A stretch of DNA of 64,000 nt from Endomychus coccineus (lineage: Eukaryota; Arthropoda; Insecta; Coleoptera; Endomychidae). This document shows, one piece after another, positions 22,632 through 32,795 of this stretch. How positions within the stretch are numbered: the first letter of the stretch is position 1; the number at the start of each line of letters is the position of its first letter. Below the pieces are notes generated by a model. The model ran no database searches. It was given only the letters and a program-made list of their open reading frames with translations, and was not told the DNA's origin. The stretch spans positions 146,849,743 through 146,913,742 of the forward strand of contig OY294067.1 in the NCBI GenBank assembly GCA_958510875.1. Direction: 5' to 3'. A program made the position numbers and the translations under genes.

Positions 22632-23291
22632 TCTTCAACAATTCTCTCGCGACGCCAACGAAATCGAAAATTGGATAGCCGAAAAGTCACAACTTGCCAC
22701 CGAAGAGAGTTACAAAGATCCCGCTAATATTCAATAGAAACATCAGAAAAATCAAGCTTTCGAAGCGGAATTGGCCTCGAACGCCGACAGAATACAATTG
22801 GTCTTGGCCAACGGGGCCAATTTGATCGATAAACATCAATGCACTGGATCCGAGGAAGCCGTACAGAGACGTATGGAAAGCGTCGCCGACCAGTGGGAAT
22901 TCTTGACGCAGAAAATGAACGGAAAAATCGGTCAAATGGGAGGAGGCCAACAAGCAGAGAACGTACATCGCGGCCGTGAAGGATTTGGACTTTTGGCTGG
23001 GCGAAGTTGAGAGTCTGTTGACGAGCGAAGATGCCGGGAAGGATCTTGCGTCCGTGCAGAACTTGATGAAGGAACAAAAACTTGTCGAAGCCGATATACA
23101 AACACATGAAGATAGAATCAAGGACATGAATGACCAGGCAGATTCTTCGATAGACAGTGGACAATTCGAAACTGCTTCGATCCAAGGAACACCGTACCGA
23201 AATCGTTGCCCGAGCCGGAACATTCCAGGCTCTAGAACAATTCGGTCAACGACTACTGAGTTCCAACCACTACACTAGTCCGGAAATACAA

Positions 23292-24243
23292 TTAATACGA
23301 GGCGTTCAGCTCCGAGATGCTGTAAAACGTTGGTGGACAGATGATGCATGAGTTTTGCGAGAAGATGGGCACCGCACAATTCTAGACGAGGCAGGTTCAC
23401 GGCCTTGCAAGGAGTGATCTTGGATTTAGCTGCTAGAAGAAACACGTGATATTGGCCAGATGATGCAGAGGTGCGAAGATAGACGACGGCAGCGTAGTCG
23501 GACTCAGATGCGTCACAGAATCCAATCAATTGACAAGAAGAAGAAGAGGCAGCAGGAATGAATCGTGGTATATGAAGATCTGCTAGAATGGGAAGCTGGG
23601 ACTGAAAACGCAACCACGAGAACTGGGCTTCATTCGAGAGAAGTTGGTCCCATTCCAGCTGAAGGAGACAGAGCTGACGGAAGAAGATTTTGGCGAAGAA
23701 GCTGACAGGAGCTAGCCAGCTCAAGGGATCGAAGATTCTGGCCGTCTGACTCAGCACAGTCCTTTTGGTGACTGTCTCTGATGTCAAGCGAACAGAATAG
23801 AAGAAATGATCAGATGCAGGGTTCCATCCAAGTCCCAGAATCTTGAGACTTAGTTCACGGTCAAGAAGAAGGGGATCGATGGAGGAAGATTCTCGACGAT
23901 GACCAGGAGGAATACCGTCCAGCAGAGGAAGATGATTAGTATCTCATTTGCGCAACTCAAAACCGCCCGCCATGAGCAAATCCTGAACTTGCTGTCGCAG
24001 TTCGCAAGCTTCAGACGCGGATGAACAGCCTGTCAATATGTCGTTCACATGAGTCTCATCCAGTAAGACATGCGTTGCAACAGGAAATCTGGGGCCCTCA
24101 TCAGAAGCCAGCTGCCGAATGGTCCTAAGTGCCAAATAAGGAGCAGCAGAAAGTCAACAACGTGCTTGGGCGTCTTACCACGACGAGCATACGGCCCATA
24201 GATTACCCAACCCAACGTGGTAAATAAAGCACCCGGAAGCTCA
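23292..24243 (-). pseudogene. BEL/Pao RT remnant and RNase H, inverted, internally deleted
   Basis: On the minus strand the RT core is largely missing: the reading jumps from the protease-side GWVIYGPYARR near 24200 to ALRTIRQLASDEGPRFP (24135). The catalytic motif, usually YVDDILTG in BEL/Pao, reads HVNDILTG here. After a stop near 23947 come GLGWNP and SETVTKRTVLSQTARIFDPLSW. RNase H follows: GFCDASESDYAAVVYLR and LPRLELCGAHLLAKLMHHL. The frame ends at ERLVL at 23292, where it meets spectrin. The next expected codons (DSSVDLSWIRG) occur at 27547 on the opposite strand. Confidence 0.82.
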
Positions 24244-24640
24244 GAGCACGGGCGCAACGTGTCAACGTGTCAGGAAGAATGGGATGTGGAAGCACATCCG
24301 AGCCAAGAAACATGCCTATGGTTCGAGGGACATAGAGGAGTGAGTCAGCGAAGGAGAGTTGCTGAAACTCAGACAATCGCTCATTGTACTCTCGGATAGG
24401 GAAGGGATCTATATAGCTGTCACAAACATAGGCCTTGATGATAAGATTGGGAGGATCCCCTTGGTGACAGAGAGTGACGTATGCGTACTCTTTGATGCGG
24501 AAGTGATCCGCGTTACTCAAGCTGCGAAGTTGTATGGGTTCAGGGTGGACGATCAGACGAAGCTTTGAGGCCCATTCTCTGGTGCTGAGGGTCTGCTGGC
24601 AGCCTGAATCCAGGAGAGCGCGGCTGAATTCTGCTGGTTA
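24244..24640 (-). pseudogene. BEL/Pao aspartic protease region, inverted
   Basis: The minus-strand reading shows ALLDSGCQQTLSTREWA near 24625-24575, with DSG as the protease active-site triad as in other BEL elements. It continues through LSNADHFRIKEYAYVTL and ends with MFLGSDVLP near 24290. A frame or stop break separates it from gag upstream. Confidence 0.75.
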
Positions 24641-24869
24641 TCAAGACGTATCTAAGCGGTGGGCATGAGGTAACCAGAATCAGTGGGCTGACGCAAGGAA
24701 GGCCGCGGAGATGAAAACAGATGAGTAGAAGAGAACAGGTGAGAAGACGACGATAGATGTTCATTCGGCGCAGGTAGATGACGTCGAGGTGACCATCCCT
24801 GCAGTCAATCGGCGTCACTTCCGGAGGAGAAGCACGAACGATGAGACGATGGAGTGGGCGGAGCGGGAA

Positions 24870-25726
24870 GAGATACTGAGCCAGCCGTTGGAAAGGTCTT
24901 ACGCGATCCACCTCTTACTGATGTGCCTCGAGAACTGGCAGCACGATTTGGAAACTTCGAAGACACAGAAGTCGGAAGAGGCTGAGCGGGGCGTATTGAA
25001 AGTATTGGAACGTGCCAGGTGAAGAATCGTGTGGTGTCGAGCTCCGCACGTGTGACAGCACTGATCCGAATTGCATTCGGCAGTAGTATGGAAGAACGAC
25101 ATGCAGTTTTTGCACAATCGCCTTTTATCCACGGAAGATCGTCGCGGAAGAATGGTCAGGGCCTTAAACGCCGGACACTGGCGAATGGAGTGATTTGCCG
25201 CACAAAACACACACGCGAATGACAAACTAGAGGATGTAGAGGAGCGTGCACCTGCGTGTGCATGGTGGCGAGAAGATGGACCGGGGGATAAACGTCCAGA
25301 CGACGGTGGAACAGACGATGAAGCCACTGATGATTGAAATCTTGGTGATCTCCTGGGCGAAGACGCACGGAACGATATGACAGAAGTGCTTTCCAACACT
25401 CGCAACTGTCGATTGGCAAATGCGAGCAATTGAATGAGAGTAGGAAAATCATCAGAGGATAATTGCCCTTCGAATAACTGACGAGATGGTTCGTCGAAGT
25501 TGCGAAGAGCCATGAAAAGTAGAAAATAGTCTGCCAGATCTGATAGAGGCAATGCCTTGATGGCATTTATGGCGTTCTGATGCGTGGTGACGAATTGCTT
25601 CAATTGTGGCAAAGAGGACACAGATGTTGGCCGAGCTTCCAAAATCTGATTGACATAAAGATCTGACAGCCGACGAGGGTTTTGGTAACGGGATTGAAGG
25701 GCTTGATAGGCCAGAGGGTAACTGAC
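24870..25726 (-). pseudogene. BEL/Pao gag C-terminal half with zinc knuckles, inverted
   Basis: The frame on the minus strand runs ARPTSVSSLPQLKQFVTTHQ, LSDLADYFLLFMALRNF and a Ser/Arg-rich linker. It then has zinc-binding pairs CVFCAANHSIRQC and CKNCMSFFHTTAECN, CCHTCGARHHTILH. This is the BEL gag with its Cys-rich nucleic-acid-binding tail. The N-terminal half is at 26995-27506, beyond a 1.26 kb insertion. Confidence 0.85.
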
Positions 25727-25730
25727 CGAA

Positions 25731-26990
25731 TGTAAGGGTACAAATTACTCTCACCTAAGGATAAACTAAAAGCTCTATTTCATCACTTGGTTGCCGACAG
25801 CTACAGTGAAGACGATCGTGAGTTATAATTTTAGATGTTAAGAATTCGGGCGCCAGAGTATTTTAACCAACCAATGAATTATGTATATAACTGGAGGATA
25901 TAAATACTCAAGTCCCCAAGTTAAATTACCCTGAAAGAAAAAAAATAAAAGACCTGTACCCAGAATGATTGAAATTTACTAGTGATTGAAATACTAATAT
26001 TGATACAGTTATGACAGAACATATATTAATGAGATATGAAGCGAATGAATTGAAAATATTAATGAAGGTAATTTCTTAAATCATTAAAACAAGTGAACAG
26101 TTGAATTTACACAATACACGAATACTCAATGATTATTTCAGTTGTTACATAAAAATAAAATCGGTAGCCTGCCCTGGTGAGAGCTGGATGTTGTACTTGC
26201 TTGGTTATGGATTAATACTTTTACTTGACGTAGGGGCTCCTGCCACAGTTGTAATATCGTTTCCACGATTGTACGTCACAAGTCTTTCCCACAGCAGATT
26301 CAAGCCAACCTCAATACACTTGTTGAATTTTCCACAACATAAACAGAAAAAAGGAACCTGAAGTCACGAAATGGTCAAACCTCTATTGTTCCATTATCCT
26401 CAGGAGACAGACATGAACAAAATACATAACAATTGTTGAACAAATTAGGACTAGCCTATGTCCTGTCAGATACCACCTGTGAAGGCGAATTAATTCCTGA
26501 AGTCAGTGAATAAATCAAATGGAATTACAAAGATATTTTCCTCTATCACGATAGGGTTTTCCTTCTAATGAGACAAACTTTACTTCCGTCCACAACCAGT
26601 CACGATGAAACTAAGTTTTAATCCCCTGAGGTACATTAATTACTCAATTAATACCAATTATTCCAATCCAAATTGGTAACTGATGGCTTTACTTTCAACG
26701 GAAGAATATCCCCAGAATTTGGCTCCAAACACAAGCTTGGTATCACCTCCCTGTTGGAATAACGCACTTCCCGCTTGAACGATTGATCAGAAGTAACGCC
26801 ATTTTCTCTTTCTTTTCGGCGTGTCGTTGTCTCACAGAACAACATCGAAATAGAAGCGATAACTGCGGATCTGTCACCAAACAACCATGACGCTTAGAAT
26901 ATACGGTCTAGCATAGCTGACGTCACAGGAGTTAAACGATTGTACTACAGCGGCCATTTCTAAGCCGTTAAGTGGAATTTACACGTTACA
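25731..26990. mobile_element. LTR-derived insertion in the BEL gag, flanked by CGAA
   Basis: The insert begins TGTAAGGGTA and ends CACGTTACA, with CGAA on both sides (25727-25730 and 26991-26994). Excising it restores the gag codons. It could be a long solo LTR. Alternatively, a TGTTAAGAATTCGGGCGCC stretch at 25838 looks like an LTR start after a short coding remnant (LKALFHHLVADSYSEDDREL stop), so a truncated 3' end plus LTR is possible. Confidence 0.6.
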
Positions 26991-26994
26991 CGAA

Positions 26995-27543
26995 TTCATG
27001 TCGAAGCCAGAGATGACAGAGGATGCTTCACCGGAAAGAGCAGACGTCAGGAGGTGAAGCTTCTGAACTGGCGCCAGAGACTTGTTCTGGTGCACTAGGG
27101 CTTTGAAGAGTGTAATGAATCCGGGCAATTCATTGATTTTTCCATTGAAGCAGGGCAATCGCCGCTGAGGACGCGGAAGCTCAATTGAGCGTGAAGAAGG
27201 CGTCGTAGCAGAAGGAGATGCAGCGAGCAAGCTATGGGCAGTACGAACATGTAGGCAAACCTCAAAGAATGCCGCGAATTTAGAAGGTGATCGGTCCAAC
27301 TGCGAGTTAAGCCTGACAATCAAATCATCAGCCTCCTTGAATGTTTTCTCTACGCTGCCCAATCCGGTCAGGCACACATTGGCCACATTGACATCAGTGG
27401 TAGAACTCCTAACCAAACTGAGCAGCGTAGAAGCCGCAGCGAATGCATGCTCACGCCTGACCATCGACTTGGCGATGACGGCCTTCAATTTGTCCGTTGA
27501 TGGCATCTTATGTGATTCAACCTTGTGCCAAAACTCGGGACCA
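26995..27543 (-). pseudogene. BEL/Pao gag N-terminal half with leader and PBS-like start, inverted
   Basis: The minus-strand frame starts at the ATG at 27508-27506 (MPSTDKLKAVIAKSMVRRE) and runs through a helical N-terminal region to LPCFNGKINELPGFITLF and SGEASSVISGFDMNS, where the 25731-26990 insert interrupts it. Only about 35 bp upstream, the strand reads TGGTCCCGAG at 27543, which looks like a primer-binding site. So this inverted segment begins right at the LTR/PBS boundary, and the sequence above 27547 is already a different, sense-oriented part of the element. Confidence 0.8.
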
Positions 27544-27546
27544 TTT

Positions 27547-27768
27547 TGCGACTCTTCTGTTGATTTGTCATGGATCCGCGGCAAAAGTCATAGATGGAAG
27601 ACATTTGTTGGCAATCGAGTCGCTGAGATACGGGATCTGATTCCATCGGATTGCTGGAGACATGTAGTGTCTGAGGACAATCAGGCAAATGGTGCTTCTC
27701 GGGGATTGCTGCCTGCGGACATTCATATTCATTCATTATGGTGGCGTGGTCCTCATTGGCTCTCTCCC
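27547..27768 (+). pseudogene. BEL/Pao RNase H end and integrase linker (sense)
   Basis: The plus-strand frame reads DSSVDLSWIRGKSHRWKTFV, then NRVAEI, SDCWRHVVSEDNQAN, ASRGLLPADI and SLWWRGPHWLSP. This is the conserved region between BEL RNase H and integrase. It is cut at about 27769 by the second CACTA-like element and continues at 36128. Confidence 0.88.
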
Positions 27769-27771
27769 TAG

Positions 27772-28105
27772 TAAACACATATACGTTTACTAAACGTGTT
27801 ATCAACGTATCATTGGTTGATGAACCGTGTTACGTTATAACATCAACGGTTGGTTTTTGGTTTGGAAAAAAGGATTTTATTTCAACGTTATAAAAATGTA
27901 GTTTCCTGATCCAAATCTAAGGAATCTGTGAAACAACGTTAGGATAACGTTGCCTGTGTGAGTTGGATATACGATTATCAAAGATGTTTTTGTAACGTAC
28001 ATTCTAATGTTATTCTGAAATATGAGATAAATAGAAACGTTCATGTAACGTTTCGAAAATATGTCAAAGTAACAATCATGTAGATGGTTTGAACAACGTT
28101 TTGAT
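27772..28105. repeat. left subterminal AACGT repeat array of CACTA-like copy 2
   Basis: About a dozen AACGT/ACGTT cores (near 27784, 27794, 27805, 27831, 27844, 27882, 27943, 27953, 27993, 28037, 28047 and 28096). Another small cluster sits at the right end (36063-36125). The motif differs by one base from the GACGT of copy 1. Confidence 0.68.
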
Positions 28106-29165
28106 CTCTACAAGTGGCACTATAAGTAAGCTGAAAGATCACCCAATATCCCCTAAAAATACTATTAAAGTAGCGAATTTTGACAAGTGTGATGAAAAAT
28201 CGTTTTTCCATTCCGCGACGTCTGTTACTTCTATTACGATGCGCGAATTCTATTTCATTTTAGTTTTTTGAAGTTGGAATTGGCAAACAATAACAATAAG
28301 TATCATCATAACCTTCTGCAAAATAATAAATGTACGGGATACGGGATTTTGGTGGTAACAAGTTACCGATAGAAGTTTCAACTATTTTCTTCAATTTGGC
28401 AGGAGTACTCATTGAAACATCTTCGCTCAGTTCAAAAATGTGATCAAAACTAAAATAACTTCAAAAGAAGCGCAAAAAAATTTGACATCTGTCAAATTAA
28501 TAAAAGTTTCAAATGGATAGTGCAAACGTAATGTATATGTGCTCAATCAAAGAATACAAACCATGACTAAAGATCACTAAGTTGATACTTAATTTCTAAA
28601 AATGCAGTTAAAAAGGCGGAAGGGAATAAATAGTATAAAAAACCTGTTTTACTAGTCATTCTAGATCACCTGTCCATCGAGAAACTCCCGTTCGGCGGTC
28701 GTTCCCCTAACTTGAACCAAAATCATGACTAATGAAAATAGTATTTTAATTGAAACATAGTGAGCGTATCGAAAGTATAAACCGTCCCTTCCGGCACACC
28801 AACTTAGACCTTCGCGCATGCGCAGTTTCGTGATCGATCTTCTACTATACTATTCGATGACTCATACCGCTATATTATATAGTTCTACAAAACAGGAGAA
28901 CATATAGGAGAAAATTAAAGTTATTTACACGTTCAAACACACGTATATTTAACGGTTTTGAAGAATAATGCAATCTGATTGGTGGAGAAAAGATAACGTG
29001 GGTCGTGGCTTGATATTCTACGAATCCTTCTTACTATTCATGTTGCAGTCATATAGGTAGCCATTACGTGCACAAATATTTTGTTTTACTGTGGTTTTAT
29101 TGTGGATACCTACCTGTTTTGTTCGAGGGAGTGCATAGGTGAGTACAAATATTATACAAATTTTA
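28106..29165. other. 5' noncoding region of CACTA-like copy 2
   Basis: I see no gene. A 60-codon ORF at 28089-28271 has no recognisable domain. The stretch includes a perfect NRF-1-type palindrome at 28813-28824. Confidence 0.6.
28813..28824. promoter_or_regulatory. NRF-1/Ewg-type site CGCGCATGCGCA
   Basis: An exact match to the consensus YGCGCAYGCGCR, bound by NRF-1 and its insect relative Ewg, stands out in AT-rich surroundings. It lies about 2 kb upstream of the transposase start, so it may mark a promoter (inference). Confidence 0.4.
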
Positions 29166-29609
29166 TCTTTATATATATAATTCTACTGTACGTGTGTATG
29201 TAATTGAACTCCTCCTAAATGGCTGGACCGATTTGAATGAATTTTTTTGTATGCGTTTGGGTGACGCCCTGGATGGTTTAGATTCACAAATCAGCCCGGC
29301 CGTGGCACGTCTTCGTGGAAGAGGAGGAAATGCTGGTCGACGGACTCGGAATTCATAATTACTCCAGAGCCGACCCTGGATGGTTAAGATTCAGAAATCA
29401 GCCCGGCAGATGGCGCTGCAGTCGGTATTTAGGTTACTTTTGATATTTCAGGTGTCGCATTTCAGTGGATATCAAGTGTACACATATAAGTTACGTACAC
29501 AAAACAATGCCACGTCGTCGTGGACGAGGAGGAAATATTGGTCGACAGACTCGGAATTCACAATTAATGTAGAACCTTCGTGCAGGACAACGTCTGTCGG
29601 GTCCGCTAG
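29166..29609 (+). mobile_element. non-autonomous Helitron fragment
   Basis: It starts TCTTTATATATATAATTC and ends GGGTCCGCTAG followed by T, matching the 5'-TC and CTRR-3' ends of Helitrons and insertion between A and T. It contains the typical leader (CTCCTAAATGGCTGGACCG) and a short coding scrap (MPRRRGRGGNIGRQTRNS) like the start of insect Helitron proteins. Two near-repeats of the CCCTGGATGG...CAGCCCGGC block lie at 29270-29305 and 29370-29410. Confidence 0.72.
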
Positions 29610-29714
29610 TAATCTATATAGTTCTGTGAAAATAAGGCATAAGTAATAATTGATTCTTATTGACTAGGTGTTATTGATTCTTTGGGGCAATATCTAAAAA
29701 TCAGCGTCTCTCAC

Positions 29715-29926
29715 TAAAGGCGGCTTCACCAAGACAGCATTCGTCGAATGTCGAATCTTGGTTGAACAACCGCCACATGTCAAATAATACCCTATTAGCA
29801 TCGACGAACGCCAAACGTTCCTTTGATTTGTGTGGATTTATCGATTCACACTGCTACATATTCGTCGAACACCGAATGTTCGGAGTTAGACATTCGACGA
29901 ATACTGCATGTAAGGAGCCGCCTTAT
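29715..29926. mobile_element. MITE with inverted repeats AAGGCGGCT...CGTCGAATGTC
   Basis: The left end (AAGGCGGCTTCACC...CATTCGTCGAATGTC) is mirrored at the right end (CATTCGACGAATACTGCAT...AGCCGCCTT). Total length is about 212 bp. There is no coding capacity. Confidence 0.65.
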
Positions 29927-30800
29927 CCGATTCCAAAATGAATTTTAATCTCGGATACCTCGTACTTACTTCAAGTGAGAGCCTTTAATACTAAAATATG
30001 TAATGTATTGAACACGCTTAGTTTCAAAATTATTAATTTTACTTTTTCATATTGAGGTACAAGTAGAACCAGAATATCTTAACCTCACTATTTGAGAAGA
30101 GTTGCTAGTTTCCAGTCTGTACAGACTAGAAGGAGTTTCAAAACCACAAAACGATGATACGCCAAAATTTGAATAGAATTATTAATATGACGTAATGTTT
30201 TTGATCGAATTTGTGATGGAAATTGGCAAAAAATCTGTTGTCAACATCTAAGGCAGCAAATAAGTAGACAGCAATCAGATTATTCCAATGTTTAGCATTC
30301 ACATGATTCTTATATATTCATACAAGATAATCTGGATAGTAAAAAACCATGCCATTATTTTATTTTGAGTGCTTACACTATTGCTATCTTTGAAACGCCT
30401 TGAGTTGAATGGTTGGTTGAATCAGAAAAAACTTGCCTCTAGTAGAGCTCATTCAAGGTGTCTCTATAAAACCTTGCCACATTTCACGTCGTTTCCAAGC
30501 TATTTAGAAAATTCTGAGAAGTGTCAAAAATATAACCCTCATATACTTATTTCTGAGTAGCTCAGAAACCTCCTGAAATGTGGCAACGCTGTATAAGCAT
30601 TTTGAGAGCATTTCATAATAGGCAAATTTTTCTCATTCAACCGAATTTAAAGCTTTGAACCGTTTCGAAGATAACAATAGTGTACATACTCAAAAAAGAC
30701 GCCCGTTGATTTATTGAAATGGTGAACTCCTTACGCTTTTGCAATATCCTATTTCAATATTATTTTTATAGACACATCTTTTTCAGGATAATAAGATAGT
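29927..30800. other. no recognisable gene
   Basis: This is AT-rich noncoding sequence upstream of the transposase of copy 2. A short imperfect inverted pair lies near 30470-30500 and 30573-30590 (GCCACATTTCA / TGAAATGTGGC). Confidence 0.55.
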
Positions 30801-32727
30801 ATGCCATCTTTCAAAATTCTGTCAAAACAACAAGTGCAGAGAAAAATCAAAAAACAAGCCGATTTATTAAGGCTAAATTGTCTCCTAACAAATAGTGATA
30901 ATGAAACTAGTCCTTGTTCATCACATTCTTTATCCTCTTATTCCTAGTACTCAAATTACATCCTCCATATTGTCAATCGAGGAGAGTAGTTCGAGTGATC
31001 CACCAGTATATGAAGACGATTTTCCATTTTTTTTCCTCTCCGCGGATTCTAGTAGTTCCAGTTCTTCAGACATAAATTTTGATATTTCATCCAGTTCATC
31101 AAAAGATGAATTGAGAATATGGGCATGTAGAGATAATATAACTGGAACAGCAGTAACTGGAATTTTAAAAATTCTGAAGCCTAGTTTCGAATGTCTACCT
31201 AGTGATTATTGTAGCTTGCTTGAAACTCCTCAAAGTACTCAAAGCATATTTCTCAATAACGGAGAAATGTTTTATTTGGGGATCCTCAAGCAGCTGCTCA
31301 TCAGGATGAAGGGTGGTTTGAAAGAATATATTACAGAAGTTCTCCTTCAGATAAATATAGACGGATTACCATTATTTAAGAGTGCCAACGTCCAACTATA
31401 TCCCATTTTATGTCTCTGTTCCGATTTTATACAAGCATCTGGTTTCGATTTCGATAACAAACATTATGACATTGACATACACTTTTTTACTTGTGATGCA
31501 CCAGCAAGAGCATATTTGAAGGGTATCTTAGGGCATACCAGTAAACACGGATGCGAAAAATGTACTATTGTTGGCTGTTATCAAAATCATCGTATACATT
31601 TTGTGCATGATCAAGTTTATTCACCAATTTCAGATGAAGATTTCATAACAGGAAACAAACCTTTCATAAAGTCAAAATCTCCACTTTTAGAAATCGGTAT
31701 CAAATTGGTTACACAGTTTCCGCTTGATCCTATGCACCTTGTATTCTTAGGAGTAGCAAAACGAATTCTTTTGAATTGTTACATTGAAGGTAAACCCCCT
31801 AACAAACTCTCTCGTAAACTGATAGGTTTAATGAATTCTAAAATTGCAGCAATAAAGCAATTTCAACCATCGGAATTTGCATGAAAGTGTAGATCCTTAT
31901 TTGAATTAAAACGATGGAAAGCCACTGAATATAGGAGTTTCGTATTGTATCTAGGGGTAGTAGTATCGCACGAAAGACTGAGAACGGAGCAGTTCAAACA
32001 TTTTTTGTTACTCCAATGTTCAGTAACTATTTTGTCTAATGAATATCTCATTGCTAAATACATTGATACAGCAGACTCATTCTTGAAAGAATTTGTAGCG
32101 ACAGCATCAAATATATTAAGCGATGACTTTGTGGTTTATAACATTCATAGTCTTATTCATCTGGTGGAAGACGTTCGTAAATATTACAACCTACTCCTGT
32201 TTCTCTTTTGAAAATTATTTGGCATGTCTGAAGAGAAAAGTACGTTCAAAAAAGCATGTGCGGCAACAAGTACATCATAGACTTTCAGAGGAGGATCAAT
32301 CTGCAAAACACTTTATTATAAACAAACGAAACAAGAAAGAATTTGAACCTAAGCATATTTTCAATGAAATACATGATATTGTCAGTAGTGAAAGAATATC
32401 TTATAACTGCAAAAAATATTGTTCAGTCGGTACGCCTTGTCGAATACTCTGCCTGATAATTGTATCATCACAAAATCCATAAAAGTTATTCTAATAAAAG
32501 AAATTCATGTTAATGATAATACAATGACTTTTGTGGGACTTAGTTCTGCGATGTCTGATTTGTATTCGGTACCAATTCCTTCTTCCAAGTTAGACATATA
32601 TTTCTGCAAAGGTTTCAGTGATAGAAATGCAATCAATATTTCTTACGAACAAATATATTGCAAAGGATTTTTAATGCCTCACAAGAGGGGTTTCGCCTTT
32701 TTCCCATCGAATCACTTGCTGAATTAA
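30801..32727 (+). pseudogene. tnp2-like DDE transposase of CACTA-like copy 2
   Basis: An ATG at 30801 starts MPSFKILSKQQVQRKIKKQA. A stop and frame change near 30958 lead to the ORF 30895-31884. Visible features in order are an acidic Ser-rich spacer, DYCSLLETPQS, the first Asp in NIDGLPLFKSANVQLYPILC, the second in FTCDAPARAYLKGI with a nearby Cys pair (HGCEKC), and PLDPMHLVFLGVAKRILLN. After a stop at 31882-31884 come RWKATEYRSFVLYLG, VYNIHSLIHLVEDV (likely catalytic Glu region) and SFENYLACLKRKVRSK, like the YPFERYLKTLK stretch of tnp2 proteins. The C-terminal region runs to 32727. It would cut and join the element's ends. At least three disruptions make this copy inactive, though it is much better preserved than copy 1. 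Confidence 0.78.
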
Positions 32728-32795
32728 ATCATTTTCTTATATTCATTCAACTATTTTTCTGACTCTGCACTAGAAATATTCCTGCAAAACTTACA

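Larger units (their letters stand above)
18931..23291 (+). pseudogene. alpha-Spec (pseudogene): intronless alpha-spectrin fragment in circularly permuted order, split by a PLE
   Basis: Segment A starts at 18931 with spectrin repeat sequence ([65 protein letters not shown]) and is interrupted at 19346 by a PLE. It resumes at 22632 (LQQFSRDANEIENWIAEKS, ATEESYKDPANIQ, VKDLDFWLGEVESLL, QFETASIQ) to about 23186. Segment B (23187-23291: EHRTEIVARAGTFQALEQFG, NHYTSPEIQ) follows out of frame. In insect alpha-spectrin, B lies immediately N-terminal to A, so the order is permuted. Stops (for example near 19206, 19228 and 22734) and frameshifts (near 22935) show it is not functional. About 350 codons run without an intron, pointing to an RNA origin. 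Confidence 0.85.

Noticed and set aside
18931..23291. A functional alpha-spectrin gene or exon set
   Set aside because: In-frame stops, frameshifts, permuted order, lack of introns and a PLE insertion rule out a working gene.
25731..26990. A simple solo LTR
   Set aside because: Not fully rejected, but the internal TGTTAAGAATTCGGGCGCC start and a short coding scrap before it fit a truncated 3' end plus LTR equally well, so I kept the call general.
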